Positions 34,902 through 43,464 of a DNA stretch of 64,000 nt are shown here, in pieces (within the stretch, counting starts at the first letter, position 1; each line of letters starts with the position of its first letter). Under the pieces are notes generated by a model. It searched no databases. It saw nothing but the letters and a program-made list of their open reading frames with translations, and was not told the origin of the DNA. This DNA is from Aestuariimicrobium sp. p3-SID1156. GTDB lineage: Bacteria; Actinomycetota; Actinomycetes; Propionibacteriales; Propionibacteriaceae. Where the stretch lies: positions 162,527 through 226,526 of the forward strand of contig NZ_JALXXB010000004.1 in assembly GCF_025144225.1 (NCBI RefSeq), in the 5' to 3' direction. The translations under genes were made by a program, and so were the position numbers.

Positions 34902-36326
34902 TCACGCGCAGCACGACAGGAGCGACGGATCGGTGGTGAAGGCCTTGGCGGCGATCCGGATGCCCTCGGCCATGGTCAGGTAGGGGGCCCAGGCGTCGGC
35001 GACCTCGGCGACCGTCTTGCCGAGCACGTGGACCCCGGCGGCGGCGAGCTCGCCGGCGTCCTTGGCGACGGCGGTGATGCCGAGAATCTTCCCGGTGTCG
35101 GCGTCCACGACGATCTTGACGAAGCCGCGGGTGTCGCGGTTGACCAGTGCGCGGGGCACGTGGTGCAGCGGCAGGACGCGGCAGTCGCAGCGGATCCCGG
35201 CGGCGACGACGTCCTTCTCGGTCATCCCGACCGCGCCGATCGCCGGGCCGGTGAACGTCACCCTCGGCAGTCGGGCGTAGTCCACGGCCCGGTCGGCGTC
35301 GGCGAACGCGTTCTCGGCGACGAGGGTGCCGTGGTGGGCGGCGACGTAGACGAACTCGGGGTGGCCGGTCACGTCGCCCGCGGCCCAGATCCGCGGGTGG
35401 GAGGACTGCATCCGGTCGGAGACGACCACCTCGCCGAGGTCCCCGGTCTCGACCCCGACCCTGTCGAGGCCGAGCCCGTCGGTGACCGGTCGTCGTCCGA
35501 GGGCGACGAGCACCTGGTCGGCGCGGAACTCCTCCCGCCCCCCGGCGACGTCCGCGGTGACGACGGCCTGCCCGGTCGCGGCGTCGCGGGACACCCGCGT
35601 CGGCAGCGCGCGGCGGACCACCCGGATGCCCTCGTCGGCGAACACCTCCTCCAGCGTCCTGGACACCTCCGGCTCCTCCTTCGACGCGAGCCGGGACCGG
35701 ACCAGCACGGTGACCTGGGAGCCGAGCCGGGCGAACAGCTGCGCCTGCTCCAGGGCGACGTAGCCGCCGCCGAGCACGAGCAGGGACTCAGGGAGTTCGG
35801 TCAGCTCCATCGCCGTGGTCGAGGTCAGGTACCCGGTCTCGTCCAGGCCGTCGATCGGCGGGGCCCACGGCCGAGAGCCGGTCGCCACCAGGAAGTGCCC
35901 GGCCTCGATCGTCTCGGTGCTGCCGTCGTCCCCGGCGACCTGGAGGACCGGAGCGTCGGGGGTGCCGGCGAACGCGGCGTCGCCGCGGCGGACGGCCCAC
36001 CCGTAGGAGTCGGCGACGTCGGCGTACTTCTCGCCCCGCAGCGACTCGACCAGCGCCTGCTTCCCGGCGATCAGGGCGGGCATGTCCACCGGCCCCGCCG
36101 TCGTCGCGATCCCCGGGAACCGGTCGGCGGCGTCGGCCGCGGAGTGCCGTGCGTCGGCCGCGGCGATCAGGGCCTTCGACGGCACGCAGCCGGTGTTCAC
36201 GCAGGTGCCGCCCAGCGTCCCGCGCTCGATCATCACCACCGACTTGCCGAGCGTGGTCGCGCGGATCGCGGCGGCGAACGCACCACCGCCCGATCCGATG
36301 ATGGCGAGGTCGTACTTCGTGGGCAT
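34902..36326 (-). CDS. merA: Mercuric reductase
   Basis: 474 aa flavoprotein disulfide reductase that reduces Hg(II) to volatile Hg(0) with NADPH. FAD motif GSGGGAFAAA, redox-active pair C42/C47 in GGTCVNTGCVPSK, NADPH motif GGGYVALEQAQ, and the C-terminal vicinal pair C472-C473 that sets MerA apart from lipoamide dehydrogenases. No N-terminal MerP-like domain. The start at 36326 has AGGAG upstream; the frame extends 6 codons further. Cargo of the integrated element. Confidence 0.96.
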   Translation of the reverse strand: MPTKYDLAIIGSGGGAFAAAIRATTLGKSVVMIERGTLGGTCVNTGCVPSKALIAAADARHSAADAADRFPGIATTAGPVDMPALIAGKQALVESLRGEKYADVADSYGWAVRRGDAAFAGTPDAPVLQVAGDDGSTETIEAGHFLVATGSRPWAPPIDGLDETGYLTSTTAMELTELPESLLVLGGGYVALEQAQLFARLGSQVTVLVRSRLASKEEPEVSRTLEEVFADEGIRVVRRALPTRVSRDAATGQAVVTADVAGGREEFRADQVLVALGRRPVTDGLGLDRVGVETGDLGEVVVSDRMQSSHPRIWAAGDVTGHPEFVYVAAHHGTLVAENAFADADRAVDYARLPRVTFTGPAIGAVGMTEKDVVAAGIRCDCRVLPLHHVPRALVNRDTRGFVKIVVDADTGKILGITAVAKDAGELAAAGVHVLGKTVAEVADAWAPYLTMAEGIRIAAKAFTTDPSLLSCCA

Positions 36327-36374
36327 CGCAGCTCCTGTCAACACTTGGTCTTCCGGTCTGTCTCAGCCATACTG

Positions 36375-36400
36375 GACCTTCCAGTGCAGGGGAAGGTCAA
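36375..36400 (-). promoter_or_regulatory. MerR operator/promoter of merA
   Basis: The dyad GACCTTCC-N8-GGAAGGTC (36375-36398) lies between merA and merR. Read toward merA it contains a -35-like TTGACC (36395-36400), with a -10-like CAGTAT about 20 bases further on. An over-long spacer with a dyad inside it is the design of MerR-controlled promoters, which MerR twists open when it binds Hg(II). Confidence 0.75.
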
Positions 36401-36433
36401 GAGGACTTCTGCCGAAAGAAGAGGGGGCCTGCG

Positions 36434-36823
36434 ATGCGCATCGGGGAACTCGCCGAGCGGGCGGGAACGACGGCGAAGACGCTGCGGTTCTACGAGGAGC
36501 AGGGCCTGCTGCCGCCGGCCGAGCGCACGCCGTCCGGATACCGCGACTACGCGCCCGAGACGGCCGCCCGGATCGACTTCGTCCACCGCGGCCAGGCCGC
36601 GGGCCTCACCCTCGCCCAGATCCGCCAGATCCTCGACATCCGCGACGACGGCGCTGCTCCCTGCGAGCACGTGCGCGACCTCCTCGACGCACGCCTCGCC
36701 GAGATCGAGCAGCAGATCGCCCAGCTCGCCGCGCTGCGCGACACCATCACCGAGCTCAGACGCGACGCCGCGCAGCCCGACCCCGACTCGTGCAGCGCGG
36801 ACCAGGTCTGCCGGTACCTGTAA
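36434..36823 (+). CDS. merR: Mercury-responsive MerR regulator
   Basis: 129 aa. The N-terminal winged helix is MRIGELAERAGTTAKTLRFY. The metal-binding cysteines are C77, C120 and C126, matching the Cys-Cys-Cys pattern of Hg-sensing MerR, with C120 and C126 in DSCSADQVCRYL. Divergent from merA, with the operator between. The last gene before attR. Confidence 0.93.
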   Translation: MRIGELAERAGTTAKTLRFYEEQGLLPPAERTPSGYRDYAPETAARIDFVHRGQAAGLTLAQIRQILDIRDDGAAPCEHVRDLLDARLAEIEQQIAQLAALRDTITELRRDAAQPDPDSCSADQVCRYL

Positions 36824-36852
36824 ACGGCAGAGCCGGTCGCACCAACGCCACA

Positions 36853-36882
36853 AGCCCGACATGCGCTACCTCATGTCGACCA
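36853..36882. other. attR of the integrated element
   Basis: Element sequence CCCGACATGCGC (36855-36866) meets the TA crossover at 36867-36868, and the oxidoreductase gene continues from 36869. The 12 element bases are the exact inverted copy of those at attL. The junction creates a TAG stop (36866-36868) in the broken gene. Confidence 0.8.
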
Positions 36883-37123
36883 CACCGGTGCCCACCTCAA
36901 GTCGGCTCGTCCGCATCGCCATCGCGGTGAGCAGCGGGATCGGCGCCGACAGTGACTGGTCGAAGTGGTGGACACGGAGCCAGGCCCCGTCGATGCCCGC
37001 TTCCTCCGCGCCGACGGCGATCTCCACGTGGTTGAGCAGGCTGGTGCGGGCATCGGGGACCCTCGCCCCGGGCACATCGCGGTAGTGCCCGAAGCTCAGG
37101 AACCCGATCTTCTTGCGGCTCAT
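36866..37123 (-). pseudogene. LLM-class flavin oxidoreductase, N-terminal part
   Basis: 85 residues starting MSRKKIGFLSFGHY and ending GTGVVDMR before a stop made by the insertion. Contains the first barrel strands of an LLM flavin oxidoreductase with the GIDGAWLRVHHFD segment. ATG overlaps the stop of the FMN reductase gene (ATGA), so the intact gene was the third of an operon with two other flavin enzymes. Continues at 28283 downwards. Confidence 0.92.
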
Positions 37124-37794
37124 CGTCCGACCCCCAGACTGTCCATCAGCGATTCGAAGTCCACGACCTCGGGCTCGGTGCTGGGCTTCTCCGCCAGGGC
37201 ACCACGGTCAGCACCACCAGCCGCGGCGCCTCCAGCCGCAGCACCGGCGCCCTGCACCCGGGACGCCCCCGAGCCGGACGCCCGGGCGAGCAACTCGCCG
37301 GCTACCCGCGTCGCGCGTCCACTCAGTTCGGAGGACCCGAAGTCACCGGTTGCCGCAAACACCGCAGTGCGCAGCGGATCAGCCCCCAGGTACACCATCA
37401 GCGGACGCAGCGCGAACTCGAGCATCAGTGAATGGCGCGCGGTCCCACCCGTGGCAGCCAGCACGACCGGCGTGTCGGTCAGCGCCCCCGGCTCGATCAG
37501 GTCAGCGAAGGACTTGAACAACCCGGAATAGGACCCCTGGAAGGTGGGCGTCACCACCACGAGCCCGTCAGCGGCCAGCACCGCATCGAGCACCGCCTGC
37601 AGCTCCCCGGCGGCGAAGCCGGACAGCATCGCGTCCATGATCGCGTGGGCATGGTCGCGCAGGTCAACGATCTGCACGTCCAGGTCCGTGTCCGCCGAGG
37701 CAGCCGCGCCGGTGAGGGCGCGGCCCAACTCATCAGCGAGCATGCGCGTGGTGGAAGGCACGCGCAGGCCGGCCTGCAGGATCACGATGTTCAT
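37120..37794 (-). CDS. NADPH-dependent FMN reductase (CE1759-like)
   Basis: About 224 aa. Flavodoxin-like fold: MNIVILQAGLRVPSTTRMLA binds the FMN phosphate and VVVTPTFQGSYSGLFKSFAD is the NAD(P)H:FMN oxidoreductase signature. An Ala/Gly-rich insertion (about residues 175-205) precedes the C-terminus. Start at 37794; the frame extends 19 codons upstream. It lies between two LLM oxidoreductases and probably supplies them with reduced FMN. Confidence 0.9.
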   Translation of the reverse strand: MNIVILQAGLRVPSTTRMLADELGRALTGAAASADTDLDVQIVDLRDHAHAIMDAMLSGFAAGELQAVLDAVLAADGLVVVTPTFQGSYSGLFKSFADLIEPGALTDTPVVLAATGGTARHSLMLEFALRPLMVYLGADPLRTAVFAATGDFGSSELSGRATRVAGELLARASGSGASRVQGAGAAAGGAAAGGADRGALAEKPSTEPEVVDFESLMDSLGVGR

Positions 37795-38969
37795 CGACCC
37801 TCCTCGATGGTGCGCGCGGCGTTGAGCTCCTCCGCGCGCGTTCCGGTCCACTCGTCACGCTGCGCGCCGCGCTCGTCCTCCCTGGCTCCACCGGCTGCTG
37901 CCACGCGGGCAGCATGCGTGGGGGCATCAGGGACGCCGGGCTTGCGCAGCTTGGCGAACTCTTCACGCAGCACCGGCACCACGCGGGTACCGAGCAGCTC
38001 CACCTGGTACAGCACTTCCTTCAGCGGCAGGCCGGCGTGGTCCATCAGGAACAGCTGGCGCTGGTAGTCACCGACGTAGTCCCGGGCGGCGAGCGTACGC
38101 TCGATCACCTGGTCCGGTGTCCCGACGGTCAGCGGGGTCTGGCTGGAGAAGTCCTCCAGCGAGGGACCGCCGCCGTAGACCGGGGCGTTGTCGAAGTAGG
38201 GACGGAAATCGCGGATGGCGTCCTGGGAGTTCTCGCGCATGAAGACCTGCCCGCCCAGGCCGACGATCGCCTGGTCGTAGGTGCCGTGGCCGTAGTGCTC
38301 GTAGCGGCGACGGTACAGGTCGACCATCCGGCGGGTGTGCTCTGCGGGCCAGAAGATGTGGTTGTGGAAGAACCCGTCACCGTAGTAGGCCGCCTGCTCG
38401 GCGATCTCGGGGGATCGGATCGAACCGTGCCACACGAACGGCGGCACGCCGTCCAGCGGACGCGGGGTCGAGGTGAACTGGTGCAGCGGGGTGCGGAAGC
38501 GTCCCTCCCAGTCCACATTCTCCTCACGCCACAGCCGGTGCAGCAGGGCGTAGTTCTCCACCGCCAGCGCGATGCCCTCACGGATGTCCTTGCCGAACCA
38601 GGGGTAGACCGGGCCGGTGTTGCCGCGACCCAGCATCAGGTCCATGCGACCTTCGGTCAGATGCTGCAGGTAGGCATAGTCCTCGGCCAGGCGCGCCGGG
38701 TCATTGGTGGTGATCAGCGTCGTCGAGGTCGACAGGATCAGGTTCGTGGTCTGCGCTGCCAAGTGGGCCAGCTGGATCGGCGGGTTGGCCGGCGCGATGA
38801 ACGGCGGGTTGTGGTGCTCTCCGGTGGCGAACACGTCCAGGCCGACCTCGTCAGCAAGCCTCGCGATCTCGATCTGGGCCTTGATGCGCTCGTGCTCGCT
38901 GGGCGTACGACCGGTGGTGGGATCGGTGGTCACGTCGCCCACCGACATGAGCCCGAACTGCATCTGCAT
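37791..38969 (-). CDS. LLM-class flavin-dependent oxidoreductase (CE1758-like)
   Basis: About 392 aa TIM-barrel flavin monooxygenase of the luciferase family. Segments: FATGEHHNPPFIAPANPP, LSTSTTLITTNDPARLAEDY, and GRMDLMLGRGNTGPVYPWFG. Start ATG 38969 with GGAAGGGTGG upstream. Head of the operon LLM - FMN reductase - LLM (interrupted). Substrate unknown. Confidence 0.9.
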   Translation of the reverse strand: MQMQFGLMSVGDVTTDPTTGRTPSEHERIKAQIEIARLADEVGLDVFATGEHHNPPFIAPANPPIQLAHLAAQTTNLILSTSTTLITTNDPARLAEDYAYLQHLTEGRMDLMLGRGNTGPVYPWFGKDIREGIALAVENYALLHRLWREENVDWEGRFRTPLHQFTSTPRPLDGVPPFVWHGSIRSPEIAEQAAYYGDGFFHNHIFWPAEHTRRMVDLYRRRYEHYGHGTYDQAIVGLGGQVFMRENSQDAIRDFRPYFDNAPVYGGGPSLEDFSSQTPLTVGTPDQVIERTLAARDYVGDYQRQLFLMDHAGLPLKEVLYQVELLGTRVVPVLREEFAKLRKPGVPDAPTHAARVAAAGGAREDERGAQRDEWTGTRAEELNAARTIEEGR

Positions 38970-38986
38970 GACCACCCTTCCGTGGT

Positions 38987-39006
38987 GTTGAACCGTCAAC
39001 TATATA
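38987..39006. promoter_or_regulatory. Palindrome and TATA-like box before the flavin oxidoreductase operon
   Basis: GTTGAACCGTCAAC (38987-39000) has 5-base inverted arms and is followed by TATATA (39001-39006), which read on the minus strand is a -10-like box just upstream of the operon. Probable promoter with an overlapping operator; the regulator is unknown. Confidence 0.4.
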
Positions 39007-39088
39007 AGCCGGGTGGACGCCGGTTTATTCCCGCGCCTCCCGGGCCTCTGTGCGGCCTTCGAGCTGGGCGCCGTCCTGCAGTCGACGC

Positions 39089-39667
39089 TCAGCGCAGCTG
39101 CGAGAGCACCTCGTGCCGTTCAAGGATCGCCTTGAGCATCGGCTCCACGGCTGCTGCGTTCTCGGCCGGCGGGGTGAAGACCTTGTTGTCATCGATGTGC
39201 TTCTGGGCGAAGGGGATCGACACGGCCGGCTGCACGCACAGCAGCATGAGCGACTGCATGATCTCCTTCAGGTGCGAGGCCGCCCGCAGGCCGGCCGACA
39301 CCCCGCCGTAGCTGACCAGGCCGACCGGCTTGTTCGCCCACTCCTTGTTCAGGTAGTCCAGCGCATTGATCAGCGTCGCCGGAGGGCTGTAGTTGTACTC
39401 CGGGTGCACGAAAACGAACGCGTCACAGGCAGCCACCTGCTCTGACCAGGCAATCGTGTGCGGCTGGGTGTACTTCTGCATCCGTGGGTGGTTCGGCTCG
39501 TCCAGGAAGGGCAGGTTGATCTCGGCCAGGTCGAGGACGCGGATCTCGAAGCTGCCCTCGCCCCGGGCTGCGCTGGTGAACCAGTCGCCGATGGGCTTGC
39601 CGATGCGACCGGGCCGAGTGGACGCGATGATCACGCCCAGAACGGGCTTGGTGGAACTGTCAGTCAT
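39089..39667 (-). CDS. NAD(P)H-dependent FMN reductase family protein
   Basis: 192 aa with the flavodoxin-like FMN_red fold: GVIIASTRPGRIGKPIGDWF near the N-terminus and VFVHPEYNYSPPATLINALD, the family signature with the EYN loop. Reduces flavins or quinones. Separate from the flavin operon upstream. Confidence 0.92.
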   Translation of the reverse strand: MTDSSTKPVLGVIIASTRPGRIGKPIGDWFTSAARGEGSFEIRVLDLAEINLPFLDEPNHPRMQKYTQPHTIAWSEQVAACDAFVFVHPEYNYSPPATLINALDYLNKEWANKPVGLVSYGGVSAGLRAASHLKEIMQSLMLLCVQPAVSIPFAQKHIDDNKVFTPPAENAAAVEPMLKAILERHEVLSQLR

Positions 39668-39696
39668 GCAGCCACTCTGTCACTGCCCGGCGGTGT

Positions 39697-40032
39697 TCAC
39701 TGCTTCGCGGGAAGGGTGTGCACGAAGTCGAGGGCATAACCCACCCATCGGGACAATTCTCGCTCGGTCGCCACGTCGTCAGCGTTCAGGCGTAGCCATC
39801 CCTTCATCGGACGCCCGTGCATCTCCATTTGCTCGGCGGTTCCTGCGGCCGCGAGCTCGTTGCCACGCTGGGGAGCGACCCTCACCATCAACCCACCGCG
39901 GGAATCGGCCGCCACCGCCATGTTCCCGGCGACCAGGAAGGCGAGTCCGCCGAACATGGGCTGCACGGTGACCTCGTCCTCCTCGAGCAGCAGCTCGCGG
40001 ATGCGGTCGGCCAGGACGGCGTCGTAGGGCAT
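39697..40032 (-). CDS. TfoX N-terminal domain protein
   Basis: 111 aa. The arrangement TVQPMFGGLAFLVAGNMAVA followed by GLMVRV and MHGRPMKGWLRL is the TfoX_N fold. Only the N-terminal domain is present; such stand-alone proteins are common in actinobacteria and their role is not settled. Confidence 0.85.
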   Translation of the reverse strand: MPYDAVLADRIRELLLEEDEVTVQPMFGGLAFLVAGNMAVAADSRGGLMVRVAPQRGNELAAAGTAEQMEMHGRPMKGWLRLNADDVATERELSRWVGYALDFVHTLPAKQ

Positions 40033-40077
40033 GGGTACTCCTCGGTCGGTCGGCGGCGTGGTCAGGGGGCGGCGTGG

Positions 40078-40497
40078 TCAGTGGGTGGGGTCGTCGGGCA
40101 GGTGGTACTGAAGGGTGTAGCGGTGGACGCCGGAATCGTCAATGGTCAGGTCCATTCGCCCCCGCAGGTCGGCCAGCGCTCCGGTCCCGGAGCCGTTGAC
40201 GACTTGGTAGTGCAGCGTCTCCGCGCCCCGGTCGAGGTCACCGAACTGCTGGAGCAGGAAGGTGCCCTCGCGGCCCTCGAGGGTGCCGACCACCAGCTCG
40301 ATCGCGACGTACCCGGCGTTTCCGGTGGCCGGGTCCCCGCCGCTCATCATGACCCCGCGACCCTCGGCGGTGATGTCGCCGGACCAGGTCTTTGTCAGGC
40401 CGAAGCGGTAGATGGCGCCGTCGGCCTCGCTGGTCTGCGGGCTGAGGTGGACCTCGAAGGTCCCTGTTGCCGTGCGACTGTCGCTTGTCTCGGTCAT
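40078..40497 (-). CDS. DUF3224 domain protein
   Basis: About 139 aa beta-rich protein starting MTETSDSRTATGTFEVHLSP. The pattern TKTWSGDITAEGRGVMMSGG and GREGTFLLQQFG is that of DUF3224. An ATG three codons earlier (40506) overlaps the HAD gene stop as ATGA and may be used instead. Function unknown. Confidence 0.8.
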   Translation of the reverse strand: MTETSDSRTATGTFEVHLSPQTSEADGAIYRFGLTKTWSGDITAEGRGVMMSGGDPATGNAGYVAIELVVGTLEGREGTFLLQQFGDLDRGAETLHYQVVNGSGTGALADLRGRMDLTIDDSGVHRYTLQYHLPDDPTH

Positions 40498-40502
40498 GGT
40501 TC

Positions 40503-41327
40503 TCATCGTAGGCCGAGGAAGGCGTCCACGAACTCGACGACGCCTTCGTCGAGGTGGTGACCGATCTGGAGACGGGCGATCTCCTTGACCTCCTCGCGGG
40601 CATTGGCCATGGCGATCGGCCAGCCCACGAGCTTGAGCCACTCGACGTCATTGCCGCCATCCCCGACGCCGGCGATGTGCTGCGCATCGAACCCGAGGTG
40701 CTCGATGAGGAAGCCGACGCCGTCCGCCTTCTCCGCTCCCGGGCCGATCACCTCGCAGGTCTCGTCCAGCGAGAGGCTGGCATTGGGCGCGATCTCCTTG
40801 AACCGTGGGAACAGCTCGGCCATGGTGTCCTTGTCGGCAGCCGGCATCAGTTTCAAGATGGTGTCCGGATCCACGGCGCGCAGGTCGGCGACCTCCACCT
40901 CCACCCCGGGGTTGGCGGCCTCGAGAAATCCGGTGAGGAAGGAGTCCTTGTTCACCAGGACGTCCTCGGCGGTCATGATCGAGCACGGAACGTCCGCCTC
41001 CTCGATCACATCCAGGGTCGCTGCCAGCATCTCGGCCGGCACGGTGCGGGTTCGCAGCACCTCACCGGTGGCGATGTCGGCAACATGGGCGCCATTGCAG
41101 GCACTGATCCAGCCGTGCAGACCGGCCTGGGTGAAGGTGTGTTCACACGACTTCGGTGCCCGCCCCGAGGCGATCACCAGCCGGACGCCAGCGGCATCCA
41201 GACGGCGCAGGGACTCGATGACGCGTGGGGGGACCTGATGGTCGGCATTTGTCAGCGTCCCGTCGACGTCGAAGACCATCGTGTCGACGCCGGCAAGTTC
41301 TGCGGGCAGCTGCATGTCAGCGCTCAT
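40503..41327 (-). CDS. Cof-type HAD hydrolase
   Basis: 274 aa haloacid dehalogenase phosphatase. Motif I DVDGT (about 20-24) carries the nucleophile Asp, motif II is VIASGRAP, and motif III/IV is the GVGDGGNDVEWL segment. The long cap between them is of the Cof/YidA type. Dephosphorylates small metabolites. Follows ilvD by 3 bases and is probably co-transcribed. Confidence 0.92.
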   Translation of the reverse strand: MSADMQLPAELAGVDTMVFDVDGTLTNADHQVPPRVIESLRRLDAAGVRLVIASGRAPKSCEHTFTQAGLHGWISACNGAHVADIATGEVLRTRTVPAEMLAATLDVIEEADVPCSIMTAEDVLVNKDSFLTGFLEAANPGVEVEVADLRAVDPDTILKLMPAADKDTMAELFPRFKEIAPNASLSLDETCEVIGPGAEKADGVGFLIEHLGFDAQHIAGVGDGGNDVEWLKLVGWPIAMANAREEVKEIARLQIGHHLDEGVVEFVDAFLGLR

Positions 41328-41330
41328 CCC

Positions 41331-43175
41331 TCAGTCCACTTGGCGCGCGGCGCCCTTGTCGGCCGAGAGGGCGAACGTGGCGAAGATCTTCAGCGCCGCG
41401 GAGACGTGGCGTTCGCGCGACTTCGGCGTCCACCCGCGCTGGTCGGCGGCGGCGCGTCGGGTGATGAGGGTCTGCTCGTCGACGTCAAGGTGGATGCGGC
41501 GCTCAGGGATGGAGATCTCGATGATGTCGCCGTCCTCGACCAGGCCGATGGTGCCACCGGAGGCCGCCTCGGGGGAGATGTGGCCCAGGGACAGTCCCGA
41601 GGAGCCGCCGGAGAAGCGGCCGTCGGTGATGAGGGCGCACTTCGGGCCCAGGCCGACGCCCTTGAGGTAGCTGGTGGGGTAGAGCATCTCCTGCATCCCG
41701 GGGCCGCCCTTGGGGCCCTCGTAGCGCACGACCACCACGTCGCCTTCGACGATCTTTCCGGTGAGGATCATCTCCACGGCCTCGTCCTGGGATTCGGCGA
41801 CCTTCGCGGGGCCGCGGAAGGCCCACTGGTGCTCGGGGACGCCGGCGGTCTTGACGATGCAGCCGTCGGGTGCGAGGTTGCCGGTCAGCACCGCCAGCCC
41901 GCCGTCAGCGGTGTAGGCGTGCTCGACCGAGCGGATGCAGCCGTTCTCGGCATCGGTGTCCAGCGAGGCCCAGCGGTTGGTCGAGCTGAACGCCTCGGTC
42001 GTCCGGACGCCACCAGGGGCGGCGTACCACAGGTCCTGTGCCTCCGCGGAGGACTTGCCCCCGCGCAGGTCCCAGGCGTCCAACCACTCGGAGAGGGAAT
42101 CGGAGTGGACCGCGTGGACGGAGTCGTCGAGCATCCCGGCGCGATGCAGCTCGCCCATGATGGCGGGGATGCCGCCGGCGCGGTGGACATCTTCCATGTA
42201 GTAGTTGGTGGTGTTCGGCGCGACCTTGCACACACAGGGGGTGACGCGGGAGAGCCGGTCGATGTCGTCCTGGGTGAAGTCCACCCCGGCCTCGTGGGCG
42301 GCGGCGAGCAGGTGCAGGACGGTGTTGGTCGAGCCGCCCATGGCGATGTCGACGCGCATGGCGTTCTCGAAGGCGGCCTTGGTGGCGATCGAACGCGGCA
42401 GCACTGACTCCTCGTCGCCGTCGTAGTAGCGGTGGGCCAGCTTCACCGCGAGCTCCCCGGCGCGCAGGAACAGGTCACGGCGCTTGGAGGCGGTGGCCAG
42501 GGTCGAGCCATTGCCCGGCAGCGAGAGCCCGAGCACCTCGGTGAGGCAGTTCATCGAGTTGGCGGTGAACATGCCCGAGCAGGAGCCGCAGGTCGGGCAG
42601 GCGGACTGCTCGATCGTCTGGATCTCCGCGTCCGAGACGTTGTCGTCGACTGCCTTGATCATGGCGTCGATGAGGTCCAGACGGGTGCTGGCGGTGTTGG
42701 TCTCGGGGTTGATGACCGCATTGCCGGCTTCCATCGGACCGCCGGAGACGAAGACCGTGGGGATGTTCAACCGCAGGGACGCCAGCAGCATGCCCGGGGT
42801 GATCTTGTCGCAGTTGCTGATGCAGACCAGGGCATCGGCCTGGTGGGCGTTGACCATGTACTCGATGGAGTCGGCGATGATCTCGCGGCTCGGCAGGGAG
42901 TAGAGCATTCCGGAGTGGCCCATGGCGATGCCGTCGTCGACGGCGATGGTGTTGAACTCCTTGGCGACGCCCCCGGCCTGCTTGACGGCGCCGGCGACCA
43001 GCTGGCCCATGTCCTTGAGGTGGACGTGGCCCGGCACGAACTGGGTGAAGGAGTTGGCCACCGCGATGATCGGCTTGCCGAAGTCTGACTCCTCGGTGCC
43101 GGTAGCGCGCCACAGGGCACGGGCTCCGGCCATGTTGCGGCCATGGGTGGTGGTGCGGGAACGCAGAGCAGGCAT
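41331..43175 (-). CDS. ilvD: Dihydroxy-acid dehydratase
   Basis: 614 aa. Third step of the common valine/isoleucine pathway, removing water from 2,3-dihydroxy acids with an FeS cluster. Cluster and metal ligands are visible in [11 protein letters not shown] and [19 protein letters not shown]; the C-terminal [19 protein letters not shown] segment is typical. Normal family length. Confidence 0.97.
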   Translation of the reverse strand: MPALRSRTTTHGRNMAGARALWRATGTEESDFGKPIIAVANSFTQFVPGHVHLKDMGQLVAGAVKQAGGVAKEFNTIAVDDGIAMGHSGMLYSLPSREIIADSIEYMVNAHQADALVCISNCDKITPGMLLASLRLNIPTVFVSGGPMEAGNAVINPETNTASTRLDLIDAMIKAVDDNVSDAEIQTIEQSACPTCGSCSGMFTANSMNCLTEVLGLSLPGNGSTLATASKRRDLFLRAGELAVKLAHRYYDGDEESVLPRSIATKAAFENAMRVDIAMGGSTNTVLHLLAAAHEAGVDFTQDDIDRLSRVTPCVCKVAPNTTNYYMEDVHRAGGIPAIMGELHRAGMLDDSVHAVHSDSLSEWLDAWDLRGGKSSAEAQDLWYAAPGGVRTTEAFSSTNRWASLDTDAENGCIRSVEHAYTADGGLAVLTGNLAPDGCIVKTAGVPEHQWAFRGPAKVAESQDEAVEMILTGKIVEGDVVVVRYEGPKGGPGMQEMLYPTSYLKGVGLGPKCALITDGRFSGGSSGLSLGHISPEAASGGTIGLVEDGDIIEISIPERRIHLDVDEQTLITRRAAADQRGWTPKSRERHVSAALKIFATFALSADKGAARQVD

Positions 43176-43185
43176 GGGGTCGAGT

Positions 43186-43374
43186 CTAGTTCGCGCTCCC
43201 GGAGGCAGCCTCGGGCGTGCTCACCGTGTGGGCAGCGACCAGGGAGTTGAGGCTGCGGGCGGCGGCCTCGGCGTCGTCGATGGTCAGCACCAGGGTGCGC
43301 CGGTGGTGGCGTCCGACTTCGATGCCGGGGCCTTCGGAGGTGACGAGGGCCACCACCAGCAGGACGGCGCTCAC
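43186..43374 (-). CDS. Possible small membrane-anchored protein upstream of ilvD
   Basis: A 62-codon frame from GTG 43374: one hydrophobic segment ([20 protein letters not shown]) then a soluble part with [20 protein letters not shown]. The amino-acid pattern looks like a real protein, but the ribosome site is poor and the frame is open far upstream as a shadow of the divergent gene. Could also be the 3' end of a longer decayed gene. Confidence 0.35.
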   Translation of the reverse strand: MSAVLLVVALVTSEGPGIEVGRHHRRTLVLTIDDAEAAARSLNSLVAAHTVSTPEAASGSAN

Positions 43375-43464
43375 GCCGATGGTTGAGACCCGTTTCCTGC
43401 AAGACTGCGCGGACCAGTGGGCAGGAGGGATCGTCCTCGCCCTGATTGCGCCTAGGGTGTCACC

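Larger units (their letters stand above)
28286..36868 (+). mobile_element. Serine-integrase integrative mobilizable element with CRESS-like Rep and mercury resistance
   Basis: About 8.58 kb bounded by attL and attR. Gene order: serine integrase, three small coupled ORFs, Rep (HUH endonuclease + helicase), MobC-like, relaxase, MobB-like membrane protein, then on the other strand a small membrane protein and merA, and merR. It has integration, replication and mobilization genes but no type IV secretion genes, so it should depend on a helper conjugative element to transfer. The insertion interrupts an LLM oxidoreductase gene. All assignments are from motifs and junction reading. Confidence 0.88.

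Noticed and set aside
34605..37085. 826-codon plus-strand frame opposite merA and merR
   Set aside because: Spans the antisense of merA, crosses merR in another frame and the attR junction; product is low-complexity G/D/R-rich.
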